Shown here piece by piece: positions 41,399 through 48,808 of a DNA stretch of 52,906 bases. Numbering within the stretch: the first letter of the stretch is position 1; every line of letters begins with the position of its first letter. The stretch lies in assembly GCA_034435955.1 (NCBI GenBank), contig DAOTWA010000057.1:1-52906 (forward strand). Reading direction: 5' to 3'. The stretch is from DAOTWA01 sp034435955 (GTDB lineage: Bacteria; Chloroflexota; Anaerolineae; Anaerolineales; Anaerolineaceae). A program made the translations under genes and the position numbers. A model generated the notes under the pieces. It searched no databases. It worked only from the letters and a program-made list of their open reading frames with translations, and was not told where the DNA came from.

Positions 41399-42778
41399 GT
41401 GAAGGATTTTTTGCCATCCCTTACTCAAACGTTGGGGAACGAGTCCGAGGCGCGCAGGGTTGCGAATGTCCTCCAGGCTGCCCTGGCCGCTGCCGATCCG
41501 TCTGAGGCGGTGAAGCGCTTTCTGCGTCTACAGGGCGATCGCCTGTCCGCGGGAGGCCAGATCTATGCATTGAACCAGATTCGACGCGTCTTGGTGGCGG
41601 GTATGGGAAAGGCCAGTCAGCGGATGGCCGCTGCGTTGGTGGAAATCCTGGGCGAGCGCATCGATGGCGGCGTGGTCGTTACGAAATCCGTGGAAGCCGG
41701 GATCGCTTTGCCGTCAAGGATTAAAATCGTTTCTGGCGCGCATCCTGTGCCTGACGAGCGCAGCCTGGATGCAGCCCGCCGTTTATCGAATCTGCTCGAC
41801 GGCGCCAGCGCGGATGACCTGGTAATTTTCCTGATTTCAGGAGGCGGTTCCTCCTTGGTGACCCAGCCTGTGGAGGGTGTGAGCCTGCAAGCCCTACAAA
41901 CGCTGACGCAAAGTCTGCTGGCTTGCGGCGCTGATATCGAGGAGATTAACGTCCTCCGGCGCCACCTCGATCTGGTGAAAGGCGGCGGGCTGCTGCGGCT
42001 GGCCTGGCCTGCCAGAGTGCTTTCTTTGATTCTCTCGGACGTGGTAGGCGGCTCCCTGCGAACCATCGCCTCAGGGCCGACCTGTGAAGATCCGTCCACT
42101 TATTCGGAGGCGCTTGCCATCTTGCAGCGCTATGATTTAATCCAAAAAGCACCGCCTGAAGTAATTTCGGCCTTGAGGCGCGGGCAGTCCGGTGAATTGG
42201 TCGAGACGGTCAAGCCTGGCGATCCGTTATTGAAACGCGCCCATACCGTCCTGGTGGGTAGCATCCATCAGGCAGCCATCGCCGCGTGCGACCAGGCCAA
42301 AAACGAGGGCTTTAACAGTCAGGTTTTGACCACCTGCCTGGAAGGTGAGGCCAGGCAGGCCGGTCGCTTCCTGGCGTCCATTCTGCGTCAGATGGCCAAA
42401 GAAGGTCAACCTCTGTCGCGTCCAGCCTGCGTCATCGCAGGGGGAGAGACTACGGTATCGCTGCGCGGGAATGGCCTGGGAGGCCGCAACCAGGAGCTGG
42501 CCCTCGGCGCGGTGAAGGCCATCGCCAGCCTGCCGGCTGTGGCTCTGGTTTCTCTGGCAACCGATGGGGAGGACGGGCCGACCGATGCGGCCGGAGCCAT
42601 CGTGACGGGAGAAACATATCAACGTGCTCGCAACCTTGATCTGGATGTGGATGAATACCTACGGCAAAATAATGCGTATCGTTTCTTTGAACAGGCCGGC
42701 GGCCTGCTGAAAACCGGCCCGACCGGAACGAACGTGAATGATCTGGCCTTTTTATTTACTTTCAAGAAGGTAACATGA
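41399..42778 (+). CDS. glycerate 2-kinase (GckA/MOFRL family)
   Basis: A 459-residue protein of the DUF4147-MOFRL type. It has VLVAGMGKASQRMAAALVEI, SGAHPVPDERSLDAARRL, 'LVIFLISGGGSSLVTQPVEG' and 'NVLRRHLDLVKGGGLLRLAW'. The C-terminal MOFRL domain follows: VIAGGETTVSLRGNGLGGRN, 'LATDGEDGPTDAAGA'. It phosphorylates glycerate at C2 for entry into lower glycolysis. The start is GTG with no Shine-Dalgarno sequence, and a -10-like TAAGAT ends 7 nt upstream. It precedes zwf by 91 bp. Confidence 0.93.
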   Translation: MKDFLPSLTQTLGNESEARRVANVLQAALAAADPSEAVKRFLRLQGDRLSAGGQIYALNQIRRVLVAGMGKASQRMAAALVEILGERIDGGVVVTKSVEAGIALPSRIKIVSGAHPVPDERSLDAARRLSNLLDGASADDLVIFLISGGGSSLVTQPVEGVSLQALQTLTQSLLACGADIEEINVLRRHLDLVKGGGLLRLAWPARVLSLILSDVVGGSLRTIASGPTCEDPSTYSEALAILQRYDLIQKAPPEVISALRRGQSGELVETVKPGDPLLKRAHTVLVGSIHQAAIAACDQAKNEGFNSQVLTTCLEGEARQAGRFLASILRQMAKEGQPLSRPACVIAGGETTVSLRGNGLGGRNQELALGAVKAIASLPAVALVSLATDGEDGPTDAAGAIVTGETYQRARNLDLDVDEYLRQNNAYRFFEQAGGLLKTGPTGTNVNDLAFLFTFKKVT

Positions 42779-42869
42779 TGCCAGTCCGCATAGTCTAATA
42801 ACCGTAATGGTGCACCATCAGAAATCGTGATGAGATATAAAGAAAGTATTAAGGGTAAAATAATCTAAT

Positions 42870-44378
42870 ATGGTCGAAGTACTCTCTAATCCGACTGTTC
42901 CGTCGGATGCGATTGCTTTCGTGATATTTGGCGTCACCGGCGATTTGTCCCGCCGGAAGCTTTTTCCAGCCTTGTACGAGCTGAATCGCCAGCATCGCCT
43001 CCCTCCCGAATTTCATATTATCGGTTTCGCCAGACGCGATCTCAAGGATGAAGGCCTTCGCGATCTGATCAGGGAAAGCGTGCACGAGTTTGCTCGCACC
43101 CAACCTGTGGACGATCATACGCTCGCTGATTTGGTCGACGGCGCGCATTACGTGCGTTGTTCCTTCGAAGATCCTGAAGGCTATGACCGGTTGAACGCGC
43201 TTCTTGAGGAGCACGGGGTGCATAACGTATTGTTTTACCTGGCTACTCCCCCCGATGCCTATATCACCATTGTGCGGCAATTAGGGGCCCACAAGCTGGC
43301 GCGGGACAACGACGGATGGCGGCGCATCGTTATCGAAAAGCCCTACGGCACCGATCTGGCATCGGCCGAAAAGTTGGATCGCGACGTGCACACCGTCTTC
43401 CACGAGCCCCAGATTTACCGGATCGACCATTACCTGGGTAAAGACACGGTTCAAAACATCCTGGTGTTCCGCTTCGCCAACGGCATCTTTGAGCCATTAT
43501 GGAACAACCATTACGTGGATCATGTACAGATTACAGTCGCTGAGAAGGTTGGCATCGGCACCCGGGCTGGCTATTATGAGACGGCCGGAGTGATTCGCGA
43601 CATCTTCCAGAACCACCTGTTGCAGCTCACCGCCATGACCGCGATGGAGGCGCCGGTGGCCTTCAACGCCGATGCCGTGCGCGACGAGAAAGTGAAAGTG
43701 CTGCGCGCCCTGCGTCCATTGCGCGGTCAGGCGGCTTTAGACAACACCTATCGCGCCCAATACGTCTCGGGCTTGGTGGACGGCCAGCGGGTACCGGGAT
43801 ACAAAGACGAACCAGGCGTCTCTCCCACCTCGATCACCGAGACATACCTGGCGGCGCGCCTGTTTGTCGACAACTGGCGTTGGGCTGGTGTTCCTTTTTA
43901 TGTTCGTTCGGGAAAGCGCCTGCCTTTCCGCTTGACCGAGATCGTCATCCAGTTTAAACAGGTGCCTCTCTCGCTGTTCGGTTGGCGCAACATGGCCGGT
44001 GAGGCCCCCAACATGCTGGTGTTAACCATTCAGCCGAATGAAGGCATCACCCTGACCTTTGGGGCGAAATCTCCGGGACCAATGAACGAGATTTCGCCGG
44101 TAAAGATGGAGTTCGATTACGCCGAAGCCTTCGGCGGCGACCCCCCCGAAGCGTACGAGCGGTTGCTGATGGACTGCCTGGCGGGTGATGCCACATTGTT
44201 CACCCGCGCGGATGAGGTCAAGGCTGCCTGGGCGTTTACCACCGACATCATCCGCGCCTGGGAGGAACATCCAGTGCGCAATCTGCCGGTCTACGAGGCC
44301 GGCACCTGGGGCCCGCCCGGCGCCGACGAATTCATCCAGCAGGACCACCGCTACTGGCGCGACCATGGGGTAGATTAG
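42870..44378 (+). CDS. zwf: glucose-6-phosphate 1-dehydrogenase
   Basis: A 502-residue protein of normal length. The NADP-binding motif FGVTGDLSRRKLFPALYEL is near residue 17. Then come 'IVIEKPYGTDLASAEKL' with the conserved EKP, and the active-site signature RIDHYLGKDTVQNILVFRF with the catalytic His and Lys. Further on are YVDHVQITVAEKVGIGTRAG and 'PFYVRSGKRLPFRLTEIVI'. It is the first step of the oxidative pentose phosphate pathway. No Shine-Dalgarno sequence is present. TAAAAT (42856-42861) ends 9 nt before the ATG, suggesting a leaderless transcript. Confidence 0.98.
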   Translation: MVEVLSNPTVPSDAIAFVIFGVTGDLSRRKLFPALYELNRQHRLPPEFHIIGFARRDLKDEGLRDLIRESVHEFARTQPVDDHTLADLVDGAHYVRCSFEDPEGYDRLNALLEEHGVHNVLFYLATPPDAYITIVRQLGAHKLARDNDGWRRIVIEKPYGTDLASAEKLDRDVHTVFHEPQIYRIDHYLGKDTVQNILVFRFANGIFEPLWNNHYVDHVQITVAEKVGIGTRAGYYETAGVIRDIFQNHLLQLTAMTAMEAPVAFNADAVRDEKVKVLRALRPLRGQAALDNTYRAQYVSGLVDGQRVPGYKDEPGVSPTSITETYLAARLFVDNWRWAGVPFYVRSGKRLPFRLTEIVIQFKQVPLSLFGWRNMAGEAPNMLVLTIQPNEGITLTFGAKSPGPMNEISPVKMEFDYAEAFGGDPPEAYERLLMDCLAGDATLFTRADEVKAAWAFTTDIIRAWEEHPVRNLPVYEAGTWGPPGADEFIQQDHRYWRDHGVD

Positions 44379-44382
44379 CCGC

Positions 44383-44967
44383 TTATAGGGGCTGTCCGCA
44401 GTTGGGGCACAATTTCGCGCCGGGGATGACAACATAGCCGCATTTTGGACAGGCGCTGGGTTGAACCTCGCCCAGCGGAGCTCCGCATGCGAGGCAGTTC
44501 GTTTCCCCCACCGGATTGGCTGTTCCACAGTACTCGCAGGTCGTGCGCCGCAAGCGTTCGGAGATCTCATGAGCCGCTCCGGCTCCGCGCGCAGTATCAT
44601 CGATCACTTTCCAGACTTCATCGCGGAGCTGCAGGTTTTCGATATCCTGGGCGATGTCGTCCAGCCGTCCGATCAGCATAAAGGGATTGCGCATTGCGAA
44701 CAGAGCGGTAATGCCCAGGTTGGCGGCTACTCCCAGCCAGGCCTGATTCCCAACCTGCACAGCTACGCCATCCTCGATGGATTGCAGGATTACGCTCAAA
44801 GCCGTCTGACCCCCCGCCATTGGCCGTCTGGCGGTGCTGATCTGAACCGCAACTTTCTCGCCGCTGCCCACTTGCTGCACCTGCAGATTCCCGCGATTGA
44901 AATGGGCCATCAGGCTGCGAGCCAGATCGTCTGGCGTGATGTTGCCGTGGTATGTGCGCTGCTCCAT
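44383..44967 (-). CDS. protein with C-terminal double zinc ribbon
   Basis: A 194-residue protein. The first 90 residues are a mixed alpha/beta domain (DLARSLMAHFNRGNLQVQQV, 'TALSVILQSIEDGVAVQVGN'), then a hydrophobic segment NLGITALFAMRNPFMLIGRL and a helix. The C-terminus has two zinc-ribbon pairs: CEYCGTANPVGETNCLACG and CPKCGYVVIPGAKLCPNCG. Function is unknown. The ATG at 44967 is preceded by TATAAT ending 8 nt upstream with no ribosome binding site, so the mRNA is probably leaderless. It converges with zwf, leaving only 4 nt. Confidence 0.8.
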   Translation of the reverse strand: MEQRTYHGNITPDDLARSLMAHFNRGNLQVQQVGSGEKVAVQISTARRPMAGGQTALSVILQSIEDGVAVQVGNQAWLGVAANLGITALFAMRNPFMLIGRLDDIAQDIENLQLRDEVWKVIDDTARGAGAAHEISERLRRTTCEYCGTANPVGETNCLACGAPLGEVQPSACPKCGYVVIPGAKLCPNCGQPL

Positions 44968-44974
44968 GGCATGG

Positions 44975-44982
44975 ATTATAAT
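44975..44982. promoter_or_regulatory. shared palindromic -10 element (ATTATAAT)
   Basis: The 8-bp palindrome provides TATAAT on the plus strand (44977-44982) and TATAAT on the minus strand (44980-44975). It lies in the 23-bp gap between two divergent ATGs at 44967 and 44991 and is 8-9 nt from each. No consensus -35 is visible on either side. Confidence 0.6.
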
Positions 44983-44990
44983 CTGGAACC

Positions 44991-45635
44991 ATGAAAACAA
45001 AGCCGGAAACGGATGCGAAACGCGTGAGGAAATTCCGCCCCGCCGCAATGATTATTGCCATCGTCTTGATGACAACGGCGGTTTCTGTCCGCGCTCTTCC
45101 AGCACTGGCCCAGCAGGCCACCCCTCCGCCTTTGCCAACCGTGACAGGAACACCCAGCGGTCCAATCGGTACGGTGGTACTGTCAGAGCCTGAGGTCAAT
45201 GTGCGTGCCTATCCGGATTCGAATTCGGCCAAGATCGGCGTCCTGCTCCCTGGCCAGCAGGTGGTTTTGAAGGGCCGTTCGCCCGGCGGTAGCTGGCTGT
45301 TGATCGACTACCCCGGCGTCCCCGGCGGAGTGGGCTGGGTATGGTCAGCACTCATCGTGCTGCCGCCCGGAACGTTGCCGATCGTCGAACCACCACCGAC
45401 CCCTACGCCGCGCTACACTCCCACCATCGATCCTACCCTGGCGGCAGAATTCCTTGTAACAGCCGTTCCCACCCGCGAGCCAACCTTTACACCCCCACCG
45501 CCTCTGGTGATCCCAACCCTGCCGGCCGATACAGTCGACAGCCCTGCGGGCGGCCTGCCCATGGGATTGGTGATCGTTGGTCTGGCCTCGTTAGGCGTCT
45601 TCCTGGGTTTGATATCTCTGATCCGGGGAAGATGA
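44991..45635 (+). CDS. secreted/anchored SH3-like domain protein
   Basis: A 214-residue protein. A basic N-terminus and a hydrophobic segment (about 20-40, ending ALPALAQQA) form a signal peptide. An SH3b-like domain follows (SEPEVNVRAYPDSNSAKIGV, 'LPGQQVVLKGRSPGGSWLLIDY', GGVGWVWSALI). A Pro/Thr-rich linker (PPPTPTPRYTPTIDPT) leads to a C-terminal membrane helix (about 190-210) and a basic end. It is probably a surface protein binding cell-wall or other glycans. It is divergent and leaderless, with its -10 shared with the zinc-ribbon gene. Confidence 0.82.
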   Translation: MKTKPETDAKRVRKFRPAAMIIAIVLMTTAVSVRALPALAQQATPPPLPTVTGTPSGPIGTVVLSEPEVNVRAYPDSNSAKIGVLLPGQQVVLKGRSPGGSWLLIDYPGVPGGVGWVWSALIVLPPGTLPIVEPPPTPTPRYTPTIDPTLAAEFLVTAVPTREPTFTPPPPLVIPTLPADTVDSPAGGLPMGLVIVGLASLGVFLGLISLIRGR

Positions 45636-45649
45636 AGCCAAGCGCAGCC

Positions 45650-46315
45650 CTACGAGATGGCTTGGGCAAAAAAATGGCTCAATCCATGCAGGCACTCGAT
45701 GCTCAGCTTATGGCCTACCTGGCTCTCGCAATAGGTCACCTGTGCGCCGAACCGCTCAAGCGCAGCGACCATGCGCCGCGCCTGCTCCACAGGCACCGTT
45801 TCGTCTAGAGTGCCATGGGCCACATAGAACGGCAGCCCTTCCAGACGGCGGTCGGGGGGATACGATTCGATCCCGGAGGGCATAAAGCCGGAGAGGACCG
45901 CAGCACGTTCGATGCGTTGTGGGTAGAGCAGGGCCAGCGCCAGTGACATGGCTGCGCCCTGACTGAACCCCAGCAGGCGGATGCGCGAGTTTCCTATGGT
46001 ATGCTCAGAAATCCAGTCGTCGACAAGCGCGATGAGGGCCTGCGCCGGTTGCCGAAAGTCTTCGATGGTCGGCCAGAAGCCATCCCGGTGAGGCACCCAT
46101 CCGTAGCCGCCATCCGGCGCGCTGACCGGGCCGCGTGGCGCGATCACCCAGCCGTCATGCGGCAGGTGGCTGGCGAAGATCCACATCACGTTTTCGTCAC
46201 CGCTCCAGCCATGGATCATGAGCGTTAATCGCGGTGTGTTATTCCCGGCAGGCGGGCGCACCTTGAGTTTCCAATCGTGAAACTCGAGCTGAGAGACCTC
46301 ATTTGCGGAGAGCAC
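45650..46315 (-). CDS. alpha/beta hydrolase (phospholipase/carboxylesterase type)
   Basis: A 221-residue esterase. It has MIHGWSGDENVMWIFASHLP (oxyanion region), 'WVIAPRGPVSAPDGGYGWVP', and the nucleophile elbow LLGFSQGAAMSLALAL. The acidic residue is in VAHGTLDETVPVEQARRMV, and the histidine in 'CESQVGHKLSIECLH'. It resembles the YpfH/carboxylesterase group. It overlaps the upstream small membrane protein by 17 nt, which in turn overlaps the patatin gene, so the three form an operon. Confidence 0.9.
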   Translation of the reverse strand: MLSANEVSQLEFHDWKLKVRPPAGNNTPRLTLMIHGWSGDENVMWIFASHLPHDGWVIAPRGPVSAPDGGYGWVPHRDGFWPTIEDFRQPAQALIALVDDWISEHTIGNSRIRLLGFSQGAAMSLALALLYPQRIERAAVLSGFMPSGIESYPPDRRLEGLPFYVAHGTLDETVPVEQARRMVAALERFGAQVTYCESQVGHKLSIECLHGLSHFFAQAIS

Positions 46316-46526
46316 GTTTCACCATCCGGTCCACCAGCCACATTGTGATGGTGATGATCACCACCGGCGATAATCCGGCGACAATGCACATCAGACCCAG
46401 AGTGGCGGCGTCTTTTCCGTAAATAAGATAGATCAGTCCATCTCCGACCAGGAAGATGAGCACCAGAGCGCCGATAAAAAGGCGGAGGTTTGTTTGGCGA
46501 GCATAATCGCGCAGGTCACGGCTCAT
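46299..46526 (-). CDS. small two-helix membrane protein
   Basis: A 75-residue protein with two membrane helices, LFIGALVLIFLVGDGLIYLI and LGLMCIVAGLSPVVIITITM, between basic ends (MSRDLRDYARQTNLR and RMVKRALRK). I do not recognise it. It overlaps the patatin gene by 11 nt and the hydrolase gene by 17 nt, so translation is likely coupled. It may anchor or assist a neighbour. Confidence 0.7.
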   Translation of the reverse strand: MSRDLRDYARQTNLRLFIGALVLIFLVGDGLIYLIYGKDAATLGLMCIVAGLSPVVIITITMWLVDRMVKRALRK

Positions 46527-47529
46527 CGATATCTGCTTCCTGTGGATCGCCGAGCGCGTGCGAGACAGGCGCTACAAGCGAGACCGGGTTCGCCTGCGGA
46601 GTGAACGAGCGCCGCAGCCGTCGTCCGATGCGATTCGACCAGGACAGACTGGCGCGAATATCGGGCAGGGCCTTTCGTGCGGCCTCCTCGCCGGCCGCAA
46701 CCACCTGATGAACATCCACGCGGTCCAGCCAGCCGACCATGGCGACATCCGGACGGATCAGCACTTCGGGACGTTCGATCTGCAAGCGCAGCTCGGACAG
46801 CAGGCGGGAGGAATATTCCACCGATTGAACGAACAGATTGAAGGCGCGCGCCAGCCTTAGGCGCGAGAACCGCTCGACAATTGGCGGCGGACCTGGGATA
46901 TGGATGGGCAGTTTGTAGAATGGCGGCAATTCAGCCCATTTTTCGGGCGGAGCATTCAGAGACACGGCCACCACCGGCAGCGTCGGGGCCAGCCAGCGGC
47001 TGATGCTGACCGGCACAGGATCCAGCACGCCGCCGTCCATCAGCGTAATGTTGCCAATGGTTACCGGAGGAAACACGCCTGGCACTGCGGCGGTTGCCAG
47101 CACTGCGTCCACTAGGTTGCCGTTGTGGACAATGATTTCCTGACCGCTGCGTGCATCCACTGCAGTGACGGCTAGAGGGACGCTCAGGTCGGCAAAGGTT
47201 CGTTCGCCCAGCAGTTCCGCCAGCAGCCGGGTGAGACCGGCCAGCCCCAGGATAGACGGTCCGTCGTTGGGCCGTCGGCCGAACATTTTGGTCTGATCGA
47301 TGTTGCTTAAGATATCTTCGATCTCATCGGGTCGGTAACCGGCGGCATAAACCGCTCCGATTAACCCGCCCGCGGAGGTGCCGGCGATCGCGCCAATCCG
47401 GAAGCCTTCCCGCTCCAAAACTTTCAATACGCCGATGTGCGCCAGGCCTTTCATGCCCCCGCCGCCCAGAGCCAGCGCAATTTCACCCGCAGGATGGTTG
47501 CCGCGTTTGTGATGGTCTTCCATAGCCAT
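46516..47529 (-). CDS. patatin-like phospholipase
   Basis: A 337-residue serine hydrolase. The oxyanion loop is LALGGGGMKGLAHIGVLKVL, the nucleophile motif is IAGTSAGGLIGAVYA, and the Asp dyad motif DGG is in ITLMDGGVLDPVPVS. A C-terminal region with Arg-rich helices (NRIGRRLRRSF) follows. It resembles RssA/YlbK-like bacterial patatins. The ATG at 47529 is 8 nt from a minus-strand TATAAT (47542-47537) and no ribosome binding site is seen, so it is probably leaderless. The ATG at 47523 is an alternative. Confidence 0.9.
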   Translation of the reverse strand: MAMEDHHKRGNHPAGEIALALGGGGMKGLAHIGVLKVLEREGFRIGAIAGTSAGGLIGAVYAAGYRPDEIEDILSNIDQTKMFGRRPNDGPSILGLAGLTRLLAELLGERTFADLSVPLAVTAVDARSGQEIIVHNGNLVDAVLATAAVPGVFPPVTIGNITLMDGGVLDPVPVSISRWLAPTLPVVAVSLNAPPEKWAELPPFYKLPIHIPGPPPIVERFSRLRLARAFNLFVQSVEYSSRLLSELRLQIERPEVLIRPDVAMVGWLDRVDVHQVVAAGEEAARKALPDIRASLSWSNRIGRRLRRSFTPQANPVSLVAPVSHALGDPQEADIDEP

Positions 47530-47606
47530 ACATAAGATTATACTCCGGCGCGATTGGAATGATCGGCGGCCATGCGTCATAAAGCAGTTATGTTACAATC
47601 GTTTCC

Positions 47607-48059
47607 GTGAGCGAAAAGGTAGTGGCGACCAACCGAAAGGCGCATTTCGAGTATTTCCTGCTCGAGCGTTACGAGGCGGGCATCGCCCTGCAGGGTAGTG
47701 AAATCAAATCGGTGCGCGCCGGACAAATCAGCCTGGCCGAATCGTATGTGCAGGTGGACGGCAACGAGGCCTGGCTGATCAACGCTCACATCGCCCCCTA
47801 TGATCCGGCCAGCCGTTTCAATCATGACCCCCGACGCCCGCGTCGGCTTTTGCTGCACCGCAAGCAGATTCGCGAATTGTGGGACGCCGTGCGCCAGAAG
47901 GGCGTCACCATCGTCCCGGTGCGCGTGTATTTGAAAAGGGGTCGCGCCAAATTGGAAATCGCTGTCGCCAGGGGCAAAAAGCTGTATGACAAACGCGCCG
48001 AGATAGCCAAACGTGACGCAGTCCGTGAGGCCGAGCGAGAGCTTCATCGCCGCGAATGA
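47607..48059 (+). CDS. smpB: SsrA-binding protein SmpB
   Basis: A 150-residue protein of normal length. It has NRKAHFEYFLLERYEAGIAL, QGSEIKSVRAGQISLAESYV, 'NAHIAPYDPASRFNHDPRRPRR', LLLHRKQI and 'YLKRGRAKLEIAVARGKKLYDKR'. The basic tail is RDAVREAERELHRRE. It delivers tmRNA to stalled ribosomes. The start is GTG. TACAAT (47594-47599) ends 8 nt upstream and no Shine-Dalgarno sequence is present. Confidence 0.98.
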   Translation: MSEKVVATNRKAHFEYFLLERYEAGIALQGSEIKSVRAGQISLAESYVQVDGNEAWLINAHIAPYDPASRFNHDPRRPRRLLLHRKQIRELWDAVRQKGVTIVPVRVYLKRGRAKLEIAVARGKKLYDKRAEIAKRDAVREAERELHRRE

Positions 48060-48087
48060 GGCGCTCACCCATGACAAGGGCTGAGTT

Positions 48088-48795
48088 ATGCTTCCCAACA
48101 ATTTCGTCGCCCTGGCGGTAACCCTGGTGCTGTCGGTCATCTGGCTGCGCATGATGGACTTTATCGCCCAGCGCGGCTGGGTGAGTGGTCGGCTTAGCCG
48201 CAAGATCATCCACATCGGAACCGGGCCTCTCTTCGTCCTTTGCTGGCTGCTGTTTAAAGAAGCACCAACAGCCCGCTACCTAGCAGCCCTGGTGCCGCTC
48301 TTGATCACGGTACAATTTGTGCTGGTAGGCAGCGGTGTGATCCGCGACCCGGCGGCCGTAGAAGCCATGTCTCGAAGCGGTGATCGGCGCGAGATCTTGC
48401 GCGGGCCGTTGTATTACGGCATCGCTTTCGTGGCGTTGACCATCCTGTTTTGGAGGGACACCCCCACCGGAATCATTGCGCTGATGCTGCTTTGCGGCGG
48501 CGACGGGCTGGCTGATCTGGTCGGGCGGAAACTTGCCAGCCCATGCCTGCCCTGGTCGCCCAGAAAAAGCTGGGCGGGTACGGCCGCAGTTTTCCTGGGT
48601 GGGCTGATTTTGTCGGCTGCGCTCGTCGCTATCTTCGGCGCGGCAGGTTATTTCGACCGCCCGTTCATAAGTGATCTGCCCGGCCTGGCGGTGCTGGCCT
48701 TCGTCGGCGCATTGGTCGAATCGCTGCCCATCCGCGACGTGGACAATCTGACCGTGCCGTTGGCTGCGGCCATTCTCGGTTATCTCATTTTCTAA
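48088..48795 (+). CDS. phytol/dolichol kinase-like membrane protein (VTE5/SEC59 type)
   Basis: A 235-residue protein with about seven membrane helices. It has LSRKIIHIGTGPLFVLCWLL, 'GPLYYGIAFVALTILFW', 'LLCGGDGLADLVGRK' and 'SPRKSWAGTAAVFLGGLI', then 'GALVESLPIRDVDNLTVPLA'. These match the CTP-dependent polyprenol, phytol or dolichol kinase and phosphatidate cytidylyltransferase-like superfamily. The substrate is uncertain. It begins 28 bp after smpB and may be cotranscribed. Confidence 0.85.
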   Translation: MLPNNFVALAVTLVLSVIWLRMMDFIAQRGWVSGRLSRKIIHIGTGPLFVLCWLLFKEAPTARYLAALVPLLITVQFVLVGSGVIRDPAAVEAMSRSGDRREILRGPLYYGIAFVALTILFWRDTPTGIIALMLLCGGDGLADLVGRKLASPCLPWSPRKSWAGTAAVFLGGLILSAALVAIFGAAGYFDRPFISDLPGLAVLAFVGALVESLPIRDVDNLTVPLAAAILGYLIF

Positions 48796-48808
48796 TTTGC
48801 GAGGGAAA

